A DNA stretch of 5,521 bases from Pseudomonadota bacterium (GTDB taxonomy: Bacteria; Pseudomonadota; Gammaproteobacteria; Acidiferrobacterales; UBA6901): contig JAJXUF010000193.1 in NCBI GenBank assembly GCA_021783175.1, forward strand, positions 1 through 5,521. The letters run 5' to 3'. The notes under the pieces are model-generated. The model did not search any database. It was not told the origin of the DNA and worked only from the letters and a program-made list of their open reading frames with translations. Below are positions 1 to 5,521 of the stretch, one piece after another (positions within the stretch are counted from its first letter, which is position 1; every line of letters starts with the position of its first letter). Made by a program: the position numbers and the translations under genes.

Positions 1-1
1 C

Positions 2-244
2 GAGGAACTGCTGCGAGCAACTGCCAATCAGACCGGCGAACGTGCCAACGCGGCGCGCGCGCGTGTCGAGGAGCGACTGCGACTGGCCAAGGAAGCAGTG
101 AGTGATCTGCGCGATGACGTTGTTGCCCGAGGACGCGCCGCAGCCGAGTCGGCTGACCGCACGGTACGCGATCACCCCTGGGAGTCGGTAGCGATTGCCG
201 CGGGACTGGGGTTTTTGCTTGGCATGTTAAGCGCACGCCGCTGA
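2..244 (+). CDS. yqjD: DUF883 (ElaB/YqjD) family protein, C-terminal part
   Basis: This is the 3' end of a gene whose start lies upstream of the window; 80 residues plus a TGA stop are visible. The first ~55 visible residues are a charged, Ala/Arg/Glu-rich amphipathic helix that should form a coiled coil. The end is the family hallmark: a His-Pro-Trp-Glu-Ser-Val segment (visible residues 58-63), a short Gly/Ala/Leu membrane segment (about 64-77) and a terminal Ala-Arg-Arg. DUF883 proteins such as E. coli YqjD and ElaB are C-tail-anchored inner-membrane proteins reported to bind ribosomes in stationary phase. Applying that role here is inference from family membership. The stop lies 1 nt before the next start, so this gene is probably an early cistron of the yqjDEK-like operon. 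The family call is firm, but choosing YqjD over ElaB rests on the neighbours. Confidence 0.9.
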   Translation, partial: EELLRATANQTGERANAARARVEERLRLAKEAVSDLRDDVVARGRAAAESADRTVRDHPWESVAIAAGLGFLLGMLSARR

Positions 245-245
245 C

Positions 246-635
246 ATGTCGACACCAACAGCCGACAGCGGGACGATAGGCCTGCTGGCATCCTTGCGCC
301 GGCTCCTGTCGTCGCTGATTGGCATAGTCCAGACGCGCGCCGAGCTTGTCGCTACCGAGCTCGAAGAGCAGCGGCTTTTTGCCGAGCAAATCTTGCTGCT
401 GTCCTTTCTGGCATTGTTCTTTTTTTGTCTGGCCGTGATCTTCGGAAGCGTCGCCATTATTGTCGTCTATTGGCACAGCAATCCGGCGGCGGTGTGCTCG
501 ATTATCGCTGGGTTCTATTTTGTGCTGGCGGTACTTCTCGGGATCTTGTGGCGCGCGCGCATCAGGGCGCGACCAAAATTCCTGGCGGCAACGATTGCCG
601 AGCTGGCGCGCGATCGCGAGGATCTCAAGCCATGA
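246..635 (+). CDS. yqjE: YqjE-like phage holin superfamily (Phage_holin_3_6) membrane protein
   Basis: A 129-aa small integral membrane protein. It has a polar N-terminus, an amphipathic helix (about 12-45) with a conserved-looking Ala-Glu-Leu...Glu-Leu-Glu-Glu stretch, and two hydrophobic helices (about 48-76 and 81-102). An Arg-rich loop follows, then a C-terminal tail with Ala-Thr-Ile-Ala-Glu-Leu and Asp-Arg, typical of the YqjE/Holin-X family (PF07332). The family is named for phage-holin-like topology, but chromosomal members next to yqjD are not lysis genes and their molecular function is unknown. The ATG lies 1 nt after the stop of the DUF883 gene and no clear Shine-Dalgarno is visible, so translation is probably coupled to the upstream gene. 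Its stop overlaps the next start in an ATGA. Length and order match the E. coli yqjD-yqjE-yqjK cluster. Confidence 0.88.
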   Translation: MSTPTADSGTIGLLASLRRLLSSLIGIVQTRAELVATELEEQRLFAEQILLLSFLALFFFCLAVIFGSVAIIVVYWHSNPAAVCSIIAGFYFVLAVLLGILWRARIRARPKFLAATIAELARDREDLKP

Positions 636-946
636 CGAACTCGGGGCTCGCGGCCGTCACCAAGCGGCGACAGATGCTTATCGCACGGGCCGCGGCTCAG
701 CGCGCAGAGCTGGCAATGCTCGCAGAACGTTGGCGCGAACCGATCGCGGCGGCCGAGGCTGCCTTCAAGCTGGGACGGGTTGTTCGACGCCACGCGGCAA
801 TCGCAGTACTGGCGCTGGCGATCGCCATGCGCGTGCAACGCCTGCGCGTAGTGGCATGGAGCGGTTGGTTGCTCACCGGACTGGAGCTGATCCAGGCAAT
901 TCGAAAACGCACTAAACGCGAGGCCGCACAATCTCCAGCGTCATGA
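632..946 (+). CDS. yqjK: YqjK-like family protein
   Basis: A 104-aa basic protein that starts at the ATG overlapping the previous stop by 4 nt, with a GAGG about 10 nt upstream. The first ~50 residues are a polar helix that begins with Lys-Arg-Arg and carries the Arg-rich, Gln-Arg-Ala-Glu-Leu pattern seen in YqjK N-termini. A hydrophobic stretch (about 55-66) follows, then a C-terminal helix with Trp-Ser-Gly-Trp-Leu (76-80) and a basic tail, like the Trp-containing end of E. coli YqjK. Function is unknown for the family (PF13997). Context is the best evidence: third gene of a yqjD-yqjE-yqjK order with translational coupling. The frame is open upstream to an in-frame ATG at 425, but that longer version would overlap yqjE almost completely and is rejected. 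No plus-strand terminator follows the gene closely. Confidence 0.75.
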   Translation: MTNSGLAAVTKRRQMLIARAAAQRAELAMLAERWREPIAAAEAAFKLGRVVRRHAAIAVLALAIAMRVQRLRVVAWSGWLLTGLELIQAIRKRTKREAAQSPAS

Positions 947-1012
947 CGGCGCGCACTTTTTCTGCTGCTGCGCTGCTTAGTACGCAACAGGGATGTTGCT
1001 AGGCCCGCATGC

Positions 1013-1040
1013 AAAAAAAGGGGCGGCAAGATGCCGCCCC
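1013..1040 (-). terminator. Rho-independent terminator of the phosphoesterase gene
   Basis: Read on the minus strand, a perfect 9-bp GC-rich stem (arms 1020-1028 and 1032-1040, loop of 3 nt) is followed directly by seven U residues (the A-run 1013-1019 on the plus strand). It begins 27 nt past the stop of the 632-aa gene. On the plus strand the hairpin has no adjacent T-run, so it does not look like a proper terminator for the convergent yqj operon, although the stem could still slow polymerase. Confidence 0.92.
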
Positions 1041-1067
1041 CATCCCGCAGCGGTTTTTCCCGGCCGC

Positions 1068-2966
1068 TTAGCGATTTGAAAAATTGAACATGTCCATCAT
1101 GTTACCGATGGCTGGGCTGTTGAGTGGTACATAAGGGTCATTGCGTGCGGCGACCGGATTCGGCAGATTGTCGCGGCTGCGCGACGAGATCGGCTCCAGA
1201 TGCCAGTTGGCCTCAACAAATTTGTCGAACGACACATGATCGGCATAGGTGTGACTAACGCCCACTCCCTGTGAATAGGGAGAGACCACCAGAAGAGGAA
1301 TGCGCGGTCCGTCACCGAAGAAATCGATCGGCTGGATATAGCCAGAGTCGTAGTAACCACCGCCTTCATCCACGGTGATGATGATCGCTGTGTCTTTCCA
1401 TAGCGACGGATTGGCCTTGACCGAGTCAATGATCTTGCGGCTGAACTGCTCGAACAGCTCAAACTTGGAAGATGCCGGATGGCCGTCCAGATAGCCATCG
1501 GGTTTCACGATCGAAACCGCCGGCAGCGACCCGTTCTGGATGTCGGCATACAGATTGCGGATGCCCTGCAGATTCTGGCGCAGCGCCGGGTTCGTCATGA
1601 TCTGCCTTGAATAAAGGAAAGGATCGCAGATATTGCAGTAGGAGTTGTTCTCGCCAGTTTCCTGACCGCCGTTCCAGCCCTCGCCATAGTACTTCCATGA
1701 GACATGATGATCGGCCAGCAGCAGCGCCAGGTTAGGCTGCTTGGTCGGCGGAATCGTGAATTGATCCGCCCCGAGCGGAGCCGGCTCGCCGGTGCCGAGA
1801 TATCCTGGATTGTAGTTATTGACCAGGTAGTATGCATTGCGCTGGCAGTTTCCGTTGCGGAAGACATGGTAGGGCAACGACTTGAGGTAGTTCTTAACTG
1901 ACGAAACACCCGGCTGCGAATCATCCGCGCAGTTGACGTACGATCCGCCGCTATAGCCGTCCTGCATGTAGTAATTGTTGGTGCCGGCCTGCGGATTCGG
2001 GTTTTCGATCTGATTGGCTGGCGGGGTCGCCGGATTGCCGTTCGCATCAGCGTAAAACATCGCGCCGCCATAACCGATGGCGATGTGATTGGCGCCGGTG
2101 CCACCCATTATTGCCTGGTGGTAGTTGTCGCTTAGCGCATACTGATGCGCCAACTCATTAAAGTAGCTTTCGTCGCCGGCTTGCACATTGTAGAAACCCA
2201 TGGCGATGGCGCCTTCATGATGGCCGTCTTGATTGAAGTTCGCCGGCTGCGACTTGCCATTGCTGCCGGCGCCCACAGTTGATTCAACCCAAGGCCACAG
2301 GTCACTCTGGCAACCGCTCGGATTCTGCGGCGTCGCATGCGCCATATCGCAGTCGGCCTGCTGCCACATCTGGAAAAAGCGGTGAACCGGGCTTTCCGCG
2401 TAGTCGTCGTAACCTACGTACTTGCTGATGTCATACGGACCGTTGGCTAGACCTGCAGGAAAGCGTGAGTCGAGCAGCGTTCCTGCCGGAAAGCCGCTGC
2501 CACCAATGGTCAACAGATTGTAGGCGTCGGCAGGCAGTGCCGGCTCGACCGCCTCGGCATCCGCCACTGAGGCGAAAGGCGCCTGGCTCGGCGTGCCGTC
2601 CATGTTGATATTGGGCAGGGTGGCGTAGGGAGCAGTCTTGGTCGGGTGGATTGAGTAGCTGTTGGTTGCGCTGGCCTGCCACTGCATTGCACGCGCGAAA
2701 TTTGGACCAGGAGTTCCGTCCGCATTGATGATGCCTTCGGAGAGAAGATTCCACACCTTCTGACCGTCGCGCGGCACGAAAGTACCAAATACGTGATCAA
2801 AAGTGCGATTCTCGCCGATGATGAGCACAACATGTTTGATCGGGGTTGCAGTATGCTGATCGTACATGCCGCGATCTTCTGCGTGCAGCGCAGGACCGCC
2901 TGCCAGGCTCCAGAGCAGCGTGCCTACCGCCACTGCCAGCGGTAAGCGCCTCAGATGTCGTTCCAT
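1068..2966 (-). CDS. Secreted phosphoesterase family protein (PF04185; phospholipase C / acid phosphatase type)
   Basis: A 632-aa exported hydrolase expected to cleave phosphate mono- or diesters in the periplasm or outside the cell. The N-terminus is a signal peptide: Arg-rich start, hydrophobic core about 9-24, likely cleavage after Ala-Leu-His-Ala (residue 29). Two Arg at 6-7 leave Tat export possible, as for known phospholipases C. The family signature Glu-Asn-Arg-Thr-Phe-Asp-His is at 52-58 (metal ligands expected at Glu52/Asn53). A Gly-Gly-Thr-Gly-Ala-Asn-His motif at 288-294 probably carries the nucleophile Thr290. Asp533-Glu534 precede a Gly-Gly-Gly run, and Asp576-His577 lie in the late conserved block. 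Six Cys in the mature protein fit periplasmic disulfides. The start is set by the signal peptide and an AAGGAG 6 nt upstream; the frame stays open 108 codons further but that part is not protein-like. Substrate cannot be told from sequence; AcpA-like acid phosphatase and non-haemolytic phospholipase C are both possible. Confidence 0.92.
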   Translation of the reverse strand: MERHLRRLPLAVAVGTLLWSLAGGPALHAEDRGMYDQHTATPIKHVVLIIGENRTFDHVFGTFVPRDGQKVWNLLSEGIINADGTPGPNFARAMQWQASATNSYSIHPTKTAPYATLPNINMDGTPSQAPFASVADAEAVEPALPADAYNLLTIGGSGFPAGTLLDSRFPAGLANGPYDISKYVGYDDYAESPVHRFFQMWQQADCDMAHATPQNPSGCQSDLWPWVESTVGAGSNGKSQPANFNQDGHHEGAIAMGFYNVQAGDESYFNELAHQYALSDNYHQAIMGGTGANHIAIGYGGAMFYADANGNPATPPANQIENPNPQAGTNNYYMQDGYSGGSYVNCADDSQPGVSSVKNYLKSLPYHVFRNGNCQRNAYYLVNNYNPGYLGTGEPAPLGADQFTIPPTKQPNLALLLADHHVSWKYYGEGWNGGQETGENNSYCNICDPFLYSRQIMTNPALRQNLQGIRNLYADIQNGSLPAVSIVKPDGYLDGHPASSKFELFEQFSRKIIDSVKANPSLWKDTAIIITVDEGGGYYDSGYIQPIDFFGDGPRIPLLVVSPYSQGVGVSHTYADHVSFDKFVEANWHLEPISSRSRDNLPNPVAARNDPYVPLNSPAIGNMMDMFNFSNR

Positions 2967-2972
2967 TTTTTT

Positions 2973-2978
2973 CTCCTT
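2973..2978 (-). promoter_or_regulatory. Ribosome binding site of the phosphoesterase gene
   Basis: AAGGAG on the minus strand, 6 nt before the ATG at 2966. It decides this start over the in-frame ATG at 3290 and gives a protein that begins directly with a signal peptide. Confidence 0.88.
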
Positions 2979-2991
2979 ATCTTCGTTTGCC

Positions 2992-3012
2992 TTCCTCCAG
3001 AAAAAGGAGGAA
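2992..3012 (-). repeat. Inverted repeat in the phosphoesterase 5' leader
   Basis: A perfect 7-bp inverted repeat, TTCCTCC / GGAGGAA, with a 7-nt loop, read on the minus strand. One arm is SD-like (GGAGG) and the other anti-SD-like (CCTCC). It lies 25 nt upstream of the start codon, just before the real SD at 2973-2978. It could form a leader hairpin, or the CCTCC arm could pair instead with the real SD. A regulatory role is inference; the repeat itself is plain in the sequence. Confidence 0.45.
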
Positions 3013-3423
3013 TCGGGCAGCAAGCAGAGTAGAAGTTGAGAATGTCCAATTCGTGTCGCAAAAATGAATTTGCTGTTAAGACGCTGTGATCGCAAACTGA
3101 TAAGAGATAGGCAAATCGCGGAACAAAGAGGAGCGAGCGGCGCCATGCCCGTCTTTGCATCGCGCCAACCCTGCTGTAAAGAAATGGGCGCGGATGGCTT
3201 GTTTCTAATCCACTGGAACACGGTTTCCAGAACTGCGAGAACCCTCACTCGCTGAAAGGCAACTGTTGTCAAGGCCGACCCGAACAACATTGCCAGGCAC
3301 CACCCTTATGGCCTGTCTCCGGCGCTTGATTACGAAAGACTCCTCCCAATGCTGCACGGCCGCAAATTAGCGGATCGATCAGAACAGAACCGAGTATCCA
3401 CGACCAATGGGCCCACACACCGA

Positions 3424-3552
3424 CTATTGGTAAGGGCTCAGCGATATCCGGCGCAACTCACTGTCAAAGTTGAGGTCTTTCTTCCTAAGAATGCGCCGCA
3501 GAAGCGGCCCAGTTAACCGGTGCCAGATACTGAACGCCTTTATCAGAGACAT
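3424..3552 (-). CDS. Candidate small basic ORF (42 aa), unproven
   Basis: An ATG-to-TAG frame encoding a 42-residue, strongly cationic peptide. Its middle alternates leucine/isoleucine with arginine/lysine (Leu-Leu-Arg-Arg-Ile-Leu-Arg-Lys-Lys at 17-25), so it could form an amphipathic helix. No Shine-Dalgarno precedes the ATG; the frame is open upstream for about 21 further codons. It matches no family I recognise. Frames of this length arise often by chance, so this is listed only because the region is otherwise empty. It could equally be a remnant of an older gene. Confidence 0.15.
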   Translation of the reverse strand: MSLIKAFSIWHRLTGPLLRRILRKKDLNFDSELRRISLSPYQ

Positions 3553-3696
3553 AGGAGCAGGTAAGAAGCAGATGCGCTTTCGTTTTCCGTCTCTGCCGGC
3601 GGAGAAATTCCAGGACTAGAGAACCTGCATCCGCGCAGCATGCGCCGCCAACAGTACTTTTCTCAATCCGACAGTCAATCTTACGTGCTAATCCCG

Positions 3697-3714
3697 GTGA
3701 AACCAGGATTTCAC
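3697..3714 (+). repeat. Inverted repeat upstream of the 314-aa gene
   Basis: A perfect 6-bp inverted repeat GTGAAA/TTTCAC with a 6-nt loop, ending 5 nt before the SD at 3720. Its position would allow it to act as an operator half-site pair or a small leader hairpin that affects ribosome access. There is no T-run, so it is not a terminator. Function is unproven. Confidence 0.35.
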
Positions 3715-3719
3715 ATTTT

Positions 3720-3725
3720 GGAGGT
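3720..3725 (+). promoter_or_regulatory. Ribosome binding site of the 314-aa membrane protein
   Basis: GGAGGT with the GGAGG core 7 nt before the ATG at 3732. It is near-perfect and fixes this start, which also gives a sensible short basic N-terminus before the first membrane helix. Confidence 0.88.
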
Positions 3726-3731
3726 AGCTCT

Positions 3732-4676
3732 ATGTGGCAACACCAACAACGGCGACCACACCAAATTCTTGCGCGCAGTCTCAGACACGGCCTTATGCAT
3801 GTCACCATTTCATTGCTGGCCGTAGGAATCGCATTTTCCCTTCCATCCATTGCGCAGTACGTGCTCTTTGAATGGTGGCCGAAAACACAGGCCGATAACC
3901 ACTCGTTGATGGTCACGGAGATCGGTTTATCTGCGCTGCTTGTGTTGCTTTTCAACGCGCTGCAAATATTGTGGCAAATCCGGCACGTCCTTGCGGCAGC
4001 GAAGAACGCATCTCTTGTTTACGCGACGGAGTCGACGTCAAAATCCGCCCGCAAAAAGGCAAAACGACTAGCGGAGAGCTCTTCGTCACCTCGCGATCTG
4101 TCCATCTTGACTTTGACCGGCTTCAACACATTTGTCGAACCAGACAGCCTTTTTCATAAAGTGCTTAACGCCGCCTACGAAATACGGGTCATGCTCCTGG
4201 ATCCCCGCAGCGAAGCTACGTCCAGACTGGTGGACGCAATTCCCGACCAACATGTGAATCTGCAATCGATGCGTGAAGAAATTGCAGAAACCATTGCCCA
4301 TCTCACAGCCCTGCACGACGCTGGCAAGCGCGTTACTTTGAAATTCTGCGAACATGCACCGTTGTGGAAGGTAGTAGTCGCTGGCGACAATGTTTGGGTG
4401 CAGCATTGCCATCACGGATTCGAGGTAAAACAGCAACCTGAGTATGTATTTGCCCTTAAAAGGGGCGCTCCGCGCCAAGGCTTTTTTGTACCGTTCTATC
4501 TGTACTTCCTGGAACACTGGAATCGCCAGAATCATCCAGTCTACGACTTCGATTCAAAAGAACTGGTTTATCGCGCATGCACTGGCCAGCAGGCCAGGCG
4601 CATACCACTGCGGATTCCGGACAATGCCGAATCTTTTTTGGAGCAGTCACATTTATCGAAGCGCATTTCTGCTTAA
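3732..4676 (+). CDS. Two-TM membrane protein with degenerate PLD-like cytosolic domain
   Basis: A 314-aa protein of unknown function. A short basic N-terminus is followed by two hydrophobic helices (about 23-46 and 60-83) separated by a Trp-Trp-Pro-containing loop. After them comes a Ser/Lys/Arg-rich linker (about 98-120), placing the C-terminal ~190 residues in the cytoplasm. That domain begins with a beta-strand-like Leu-Thr-Leu-Thr-Gly-Phe-Asn (126-132), has a strand Ile-Arg-Val-Met-Leu-Leu-Asp-Pro (151-158), a Glu-rich helix (about 175-197) and a strand pair around 202-225. It ends in an aromatic block with Phe-Leu-Glu-His-Trp-Asn (259-264). This order recalls PLD-fold domains found in signalling and defence-type proteins, but the HxKxxxxD catalytic motif is absent: near 211-219 only a Lys and a Gly-Asp remain. 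Binding rather than catalysis is therefore inferred. It has its own strong RBS and apparently no operon partner. The domain assignment is moderate; the gene is secure. Confidence 0.85.
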   Translation: MWQHQQRRPHQILARSLRHGLMHVTISLLAVGIAFSLPSIAQYVLFEWWPKTQADNHSLMVTEIGLSALLVLLFNALQILWQIRHVLAAAKNASLVYATESTSKSARKKAKRLAESSSSPRDLSILTLTGFNTFVEPDSLFHKVLNAAYEIRVMLLDPRSEATSRLVDAIPDQHVNLQSMREEIAETIAHLTALHDAGKRVTLKFCEHAPLWKVVVAGDNVWVQHCHHGFEVKQQPEYVFALKRGAPRQGFFVPFYLYFLEHWNRQNHPVYDFDSKELVYRACTGQQARRIPLRIPDNAESFLEQSHLSKRISA

Positions 4677-5361
4677 TTCGGGTCGCCTAGAGTATTGGCA
4701 CGCGTCTCTAGCGAAGCGGATGGTTCGATTGGCCGGATCTAGCTCCGAAAATCCGCTGCTGCGGCAATCGCCGAATTTTTCCTATCAAAAAGTTCTGGTA
4801 CACTTAGGAAGAGAAATGCGTAAAATGATTTTTTGTCGCTCTACCCCTGCATAATAATGCGGTCGACATGTTATGTATTGCTTATGAATGCGTAATGGTA
4901 GTGCAGGAACGAGACATATTTCCCCGCCGCATACCCAAAATCAATCTTATCGACTGGCGCGTCATCGTTGACCACCATGCACAAAGGCCGAGTCTCCAAT
5001 AGGATTGGCAACAGGCAAGGCAGAAGAGGGCGGTGTCAACGACAGTGCAAACGGTTTCGCTATTCCATGCTGCCTTCGGAAATGTCGCCGTCGCCGGGCG
5101 ACTGAATACCGGGAAGCATCAGTGTGACGTTGAACCCAAGGCGGTAATTTGGTCTAACAAATTATTGAAATTCGCCCTGTTCTCAGGGAACGCGGCCCGT
5201 ATTCACCGGTCAGAAGGGGCGCAATCGTTTGTATTAAAAGGGGGAACGTTGCGCAGTGCCGACATGATGCAAGGGAGCCTGTGCACCTGGACGCTGTCAT
5301 CGGGGATACCCGAGAGCACGGGATCCTGCGCCGTTTGCCCAAGCTTCTGGCGCAGACGCCG

Positions 5362-5391
5362 GCCGGATGGACAGGAGAGGGGCCATCCGGC
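5362..5391. repeat. 9-bp perfect palindromic hairpin (REP-like)
   Basis: Arms GCCGGATGG (5362-5370) and CCATCCGGC (5383-5391) are perfect inverted repeats with a 12-nt loop. The GCCGGAT...ATCCGGC arms resemble REP/BIME-type palindromes of enterobacteria, but only one copy is in the window. It has no adjacent T-run, so it is not a terminator. Confidence 0.5.
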
Positions 5392-5501
5392 GATCGGAAA
5401 CAGGCCGCCGAGAACCCCGAAGAGGCCCAAAAACGGCCCTCGCGGGAGGACAAATTCAGTAATCCGATGCTTCAGAGTCATCATGCTTTCGAAATCGGGT
5501 A

Positions 5502-5521
5502 TTTTTCAACAAACTGCTAAG
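5502..5521. mobile_element. Possible insertion-sequence terminus at window edge
   Basis: The last 20 bases consist of a T5 run, CAACAAACTGC and TAAG. On the minus strand this reads CTTAGCAGTTTG followed by TTGAAAAA. Ends with the TGTTGAAAAA pattern are common in terminal inverted repeats of several proteobacterial DDE-transposase IS elements, from memory. No transposase and no matching second end lie within the window, so the element, if real, is either a remnant or continues beyond the edge. Confidence 0.25.

Larger units (their letters stand above)
2979..3719. other. Divergent intergenic region between the phosphoesterase and the 314-aa gene
   Basis: About 740 bp with no recognised gene. 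It must hold the promoters of both flanking genes, but I see no convincing -35/-10 pair on either strand. Visible items: the leader inverted repeat at 2992-3012, a Pho-box-like direct repeat at 3073-3090 (plus orientation), a 6-bp inverted repeat ACCAAT/ATTGGT (3403-3408 / 3426-3431, 17-nt loop), a 42-codon minus-strand ORF at 3424-3552 and an inverted repeat at 3697-3714. Longer open frames here have no protein-like features. Confidence 0.6.
4677..5521. other. Intergenic/remnant region with no recognised gene
   Basis: About 845 bp in which no known protein family, tRNA or rRNA is visible. Just after the 314-aa gene an inverted repeat CTAGAG/CTCTAG (4687-4692 / 4706-4711, 13-nt loop) could form a weak hairpin but has no T-run, so it is not a clear terminator. 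From about 4830 to the edge, one plus-strand frame has a single stop (TAG 5000-5002); its translation matches nothing I know. In the last 320 bp both strands carry overlapping open frames, typical of GC-rich non-coding or remnant DNA. The final 20 bases resemble an insertion-sequence end. Confidence 0.55.

Noticed and set aside
246..635. Phage lysis holin / prophage interpretation of the holin-family protein
   Set aside because: Its neighbours are DUF883 and YqjK-like genes, the chromosomal yqjDEK arrangement. There is no endolysin or other phage gene nearby.
425..946. Extended yqjK-like ORF starting at 425
   Set aside because: It would overlap most of yqjE out of frame. The ATG at 632 overlaps the yqjE stop as ATGA and gives a family-typical length.
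3267..3272. Perfect TTGACA on the minus strand as a -35 box for the phosphoesterase
   Set aside because: No acceptable -10 hexamer lies 15-19 nt downstream, and it is about 300 bp from the start codon.
1068..3290. 740-aa version of the phosphoesterase starting at the ATG at 3290
   Set aside because: The extra 108 codons are not protein-like and would bury the signal peptide. The ATG at 2966 has a well-placed AAGGAG.
1211..4140. 18/20 matching words at 1211-1230 and 4121-4140
   Set aside because: Both lie inside real genes on opposite strands, encoding similar Phe-Val-Glu words. There is no flanking similarity, so this is taken as coincidence.
4444..4854. 136-aa plus-strand ORF overlapping the end of the 314-aa gene
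   Set aside because: Most of it is an out-of-frame shadow of the 314-aa gene. The 60-codon tail beyond it is unrecognisable and has no start signal.
5203..5484. 93-aa minus-strand ORF with a hydrophobic Gly/Leu/Phe stretch
   Set aside because: There is no clear RBS and no family resemblance, and it overlaps open frames on both strands in GC-rich DNA. It is not supportable as a gene.

Overview
The window looks like a chromosomal stretch from a Gram-negative proteobacterium, most likely a beta- or gammaproteobacterium. The main evidence is a DUF883 (ElaB/YqjD) - YqjE - YqjK gene trio, an arrangement known from those classes, and an exported PF04185 phosphoesterase with a Gram-negative-type signal peptide. 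The species cannot be named from the sequence. By eye, the left third is GC-rich and the part to the right of about 3000 is more AT-rich and sparsely coding, which suggests an accessory or degraded region.

Layout. (1) Bases 2-946, plus strand: the 3' end of a DUF883/YqjD-like gene, then a YqjE-like two-helix membrane protein (246-635), then a YqjK-like small protein (632-946). The spacings are 1 nt and a 4-nt ATGA overlap, so this is a tightly coupled operon of small inner-membrane-associated proteins that begins upstream of the window. (2) Bases 947-1067: a convergent gap with a strong intrinsic terminator (9-bp GC-rich stem, 3-nt loop, U7) that reads on the minus strand. (3) Bases 1068-2966, minus strand: an exported 632-aa phosphoesterase of the phospholipase C / acid phosphatase type, with a signal peptide, a good ribosome binding site and the expected metal and nucleophile motifs. 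(4) Bases 2967-3731: a divergent intergenic region of about 765 bp with several small inverted repeats, a weak Pho-box-like direct repeat facing the wrong way and a 42-codon candidate ORF. (5) Bases 3732-4676, plus strand: an unnamed 314-aa protein with two N-terminal transmembrane helices and a cytosolic domain that resembles a PLD-like domain without HKD catalytic motifs. (6) Bases 4677-5521: about 845 bp with no recognisable gene. One plus-strand frame is nearly stop-free to the window edge, there is a 9-bp perfect palindrome, and the last 20 bases resemble an insertion-sequence terminus.

The yqj-type genes form one functional unit (inner-membrane, stress-associated small proteins, perhaps linked to ribosomes). 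The phosphoesterase and the 314-aa protein are divergent, apparently monocistronic genes. Nothing in the sequence links them to each other beyond the shared intergenic region. I found no convincing novel multi-gene system. The most interesting uncharacterised item is the 314-aa membrane protein.
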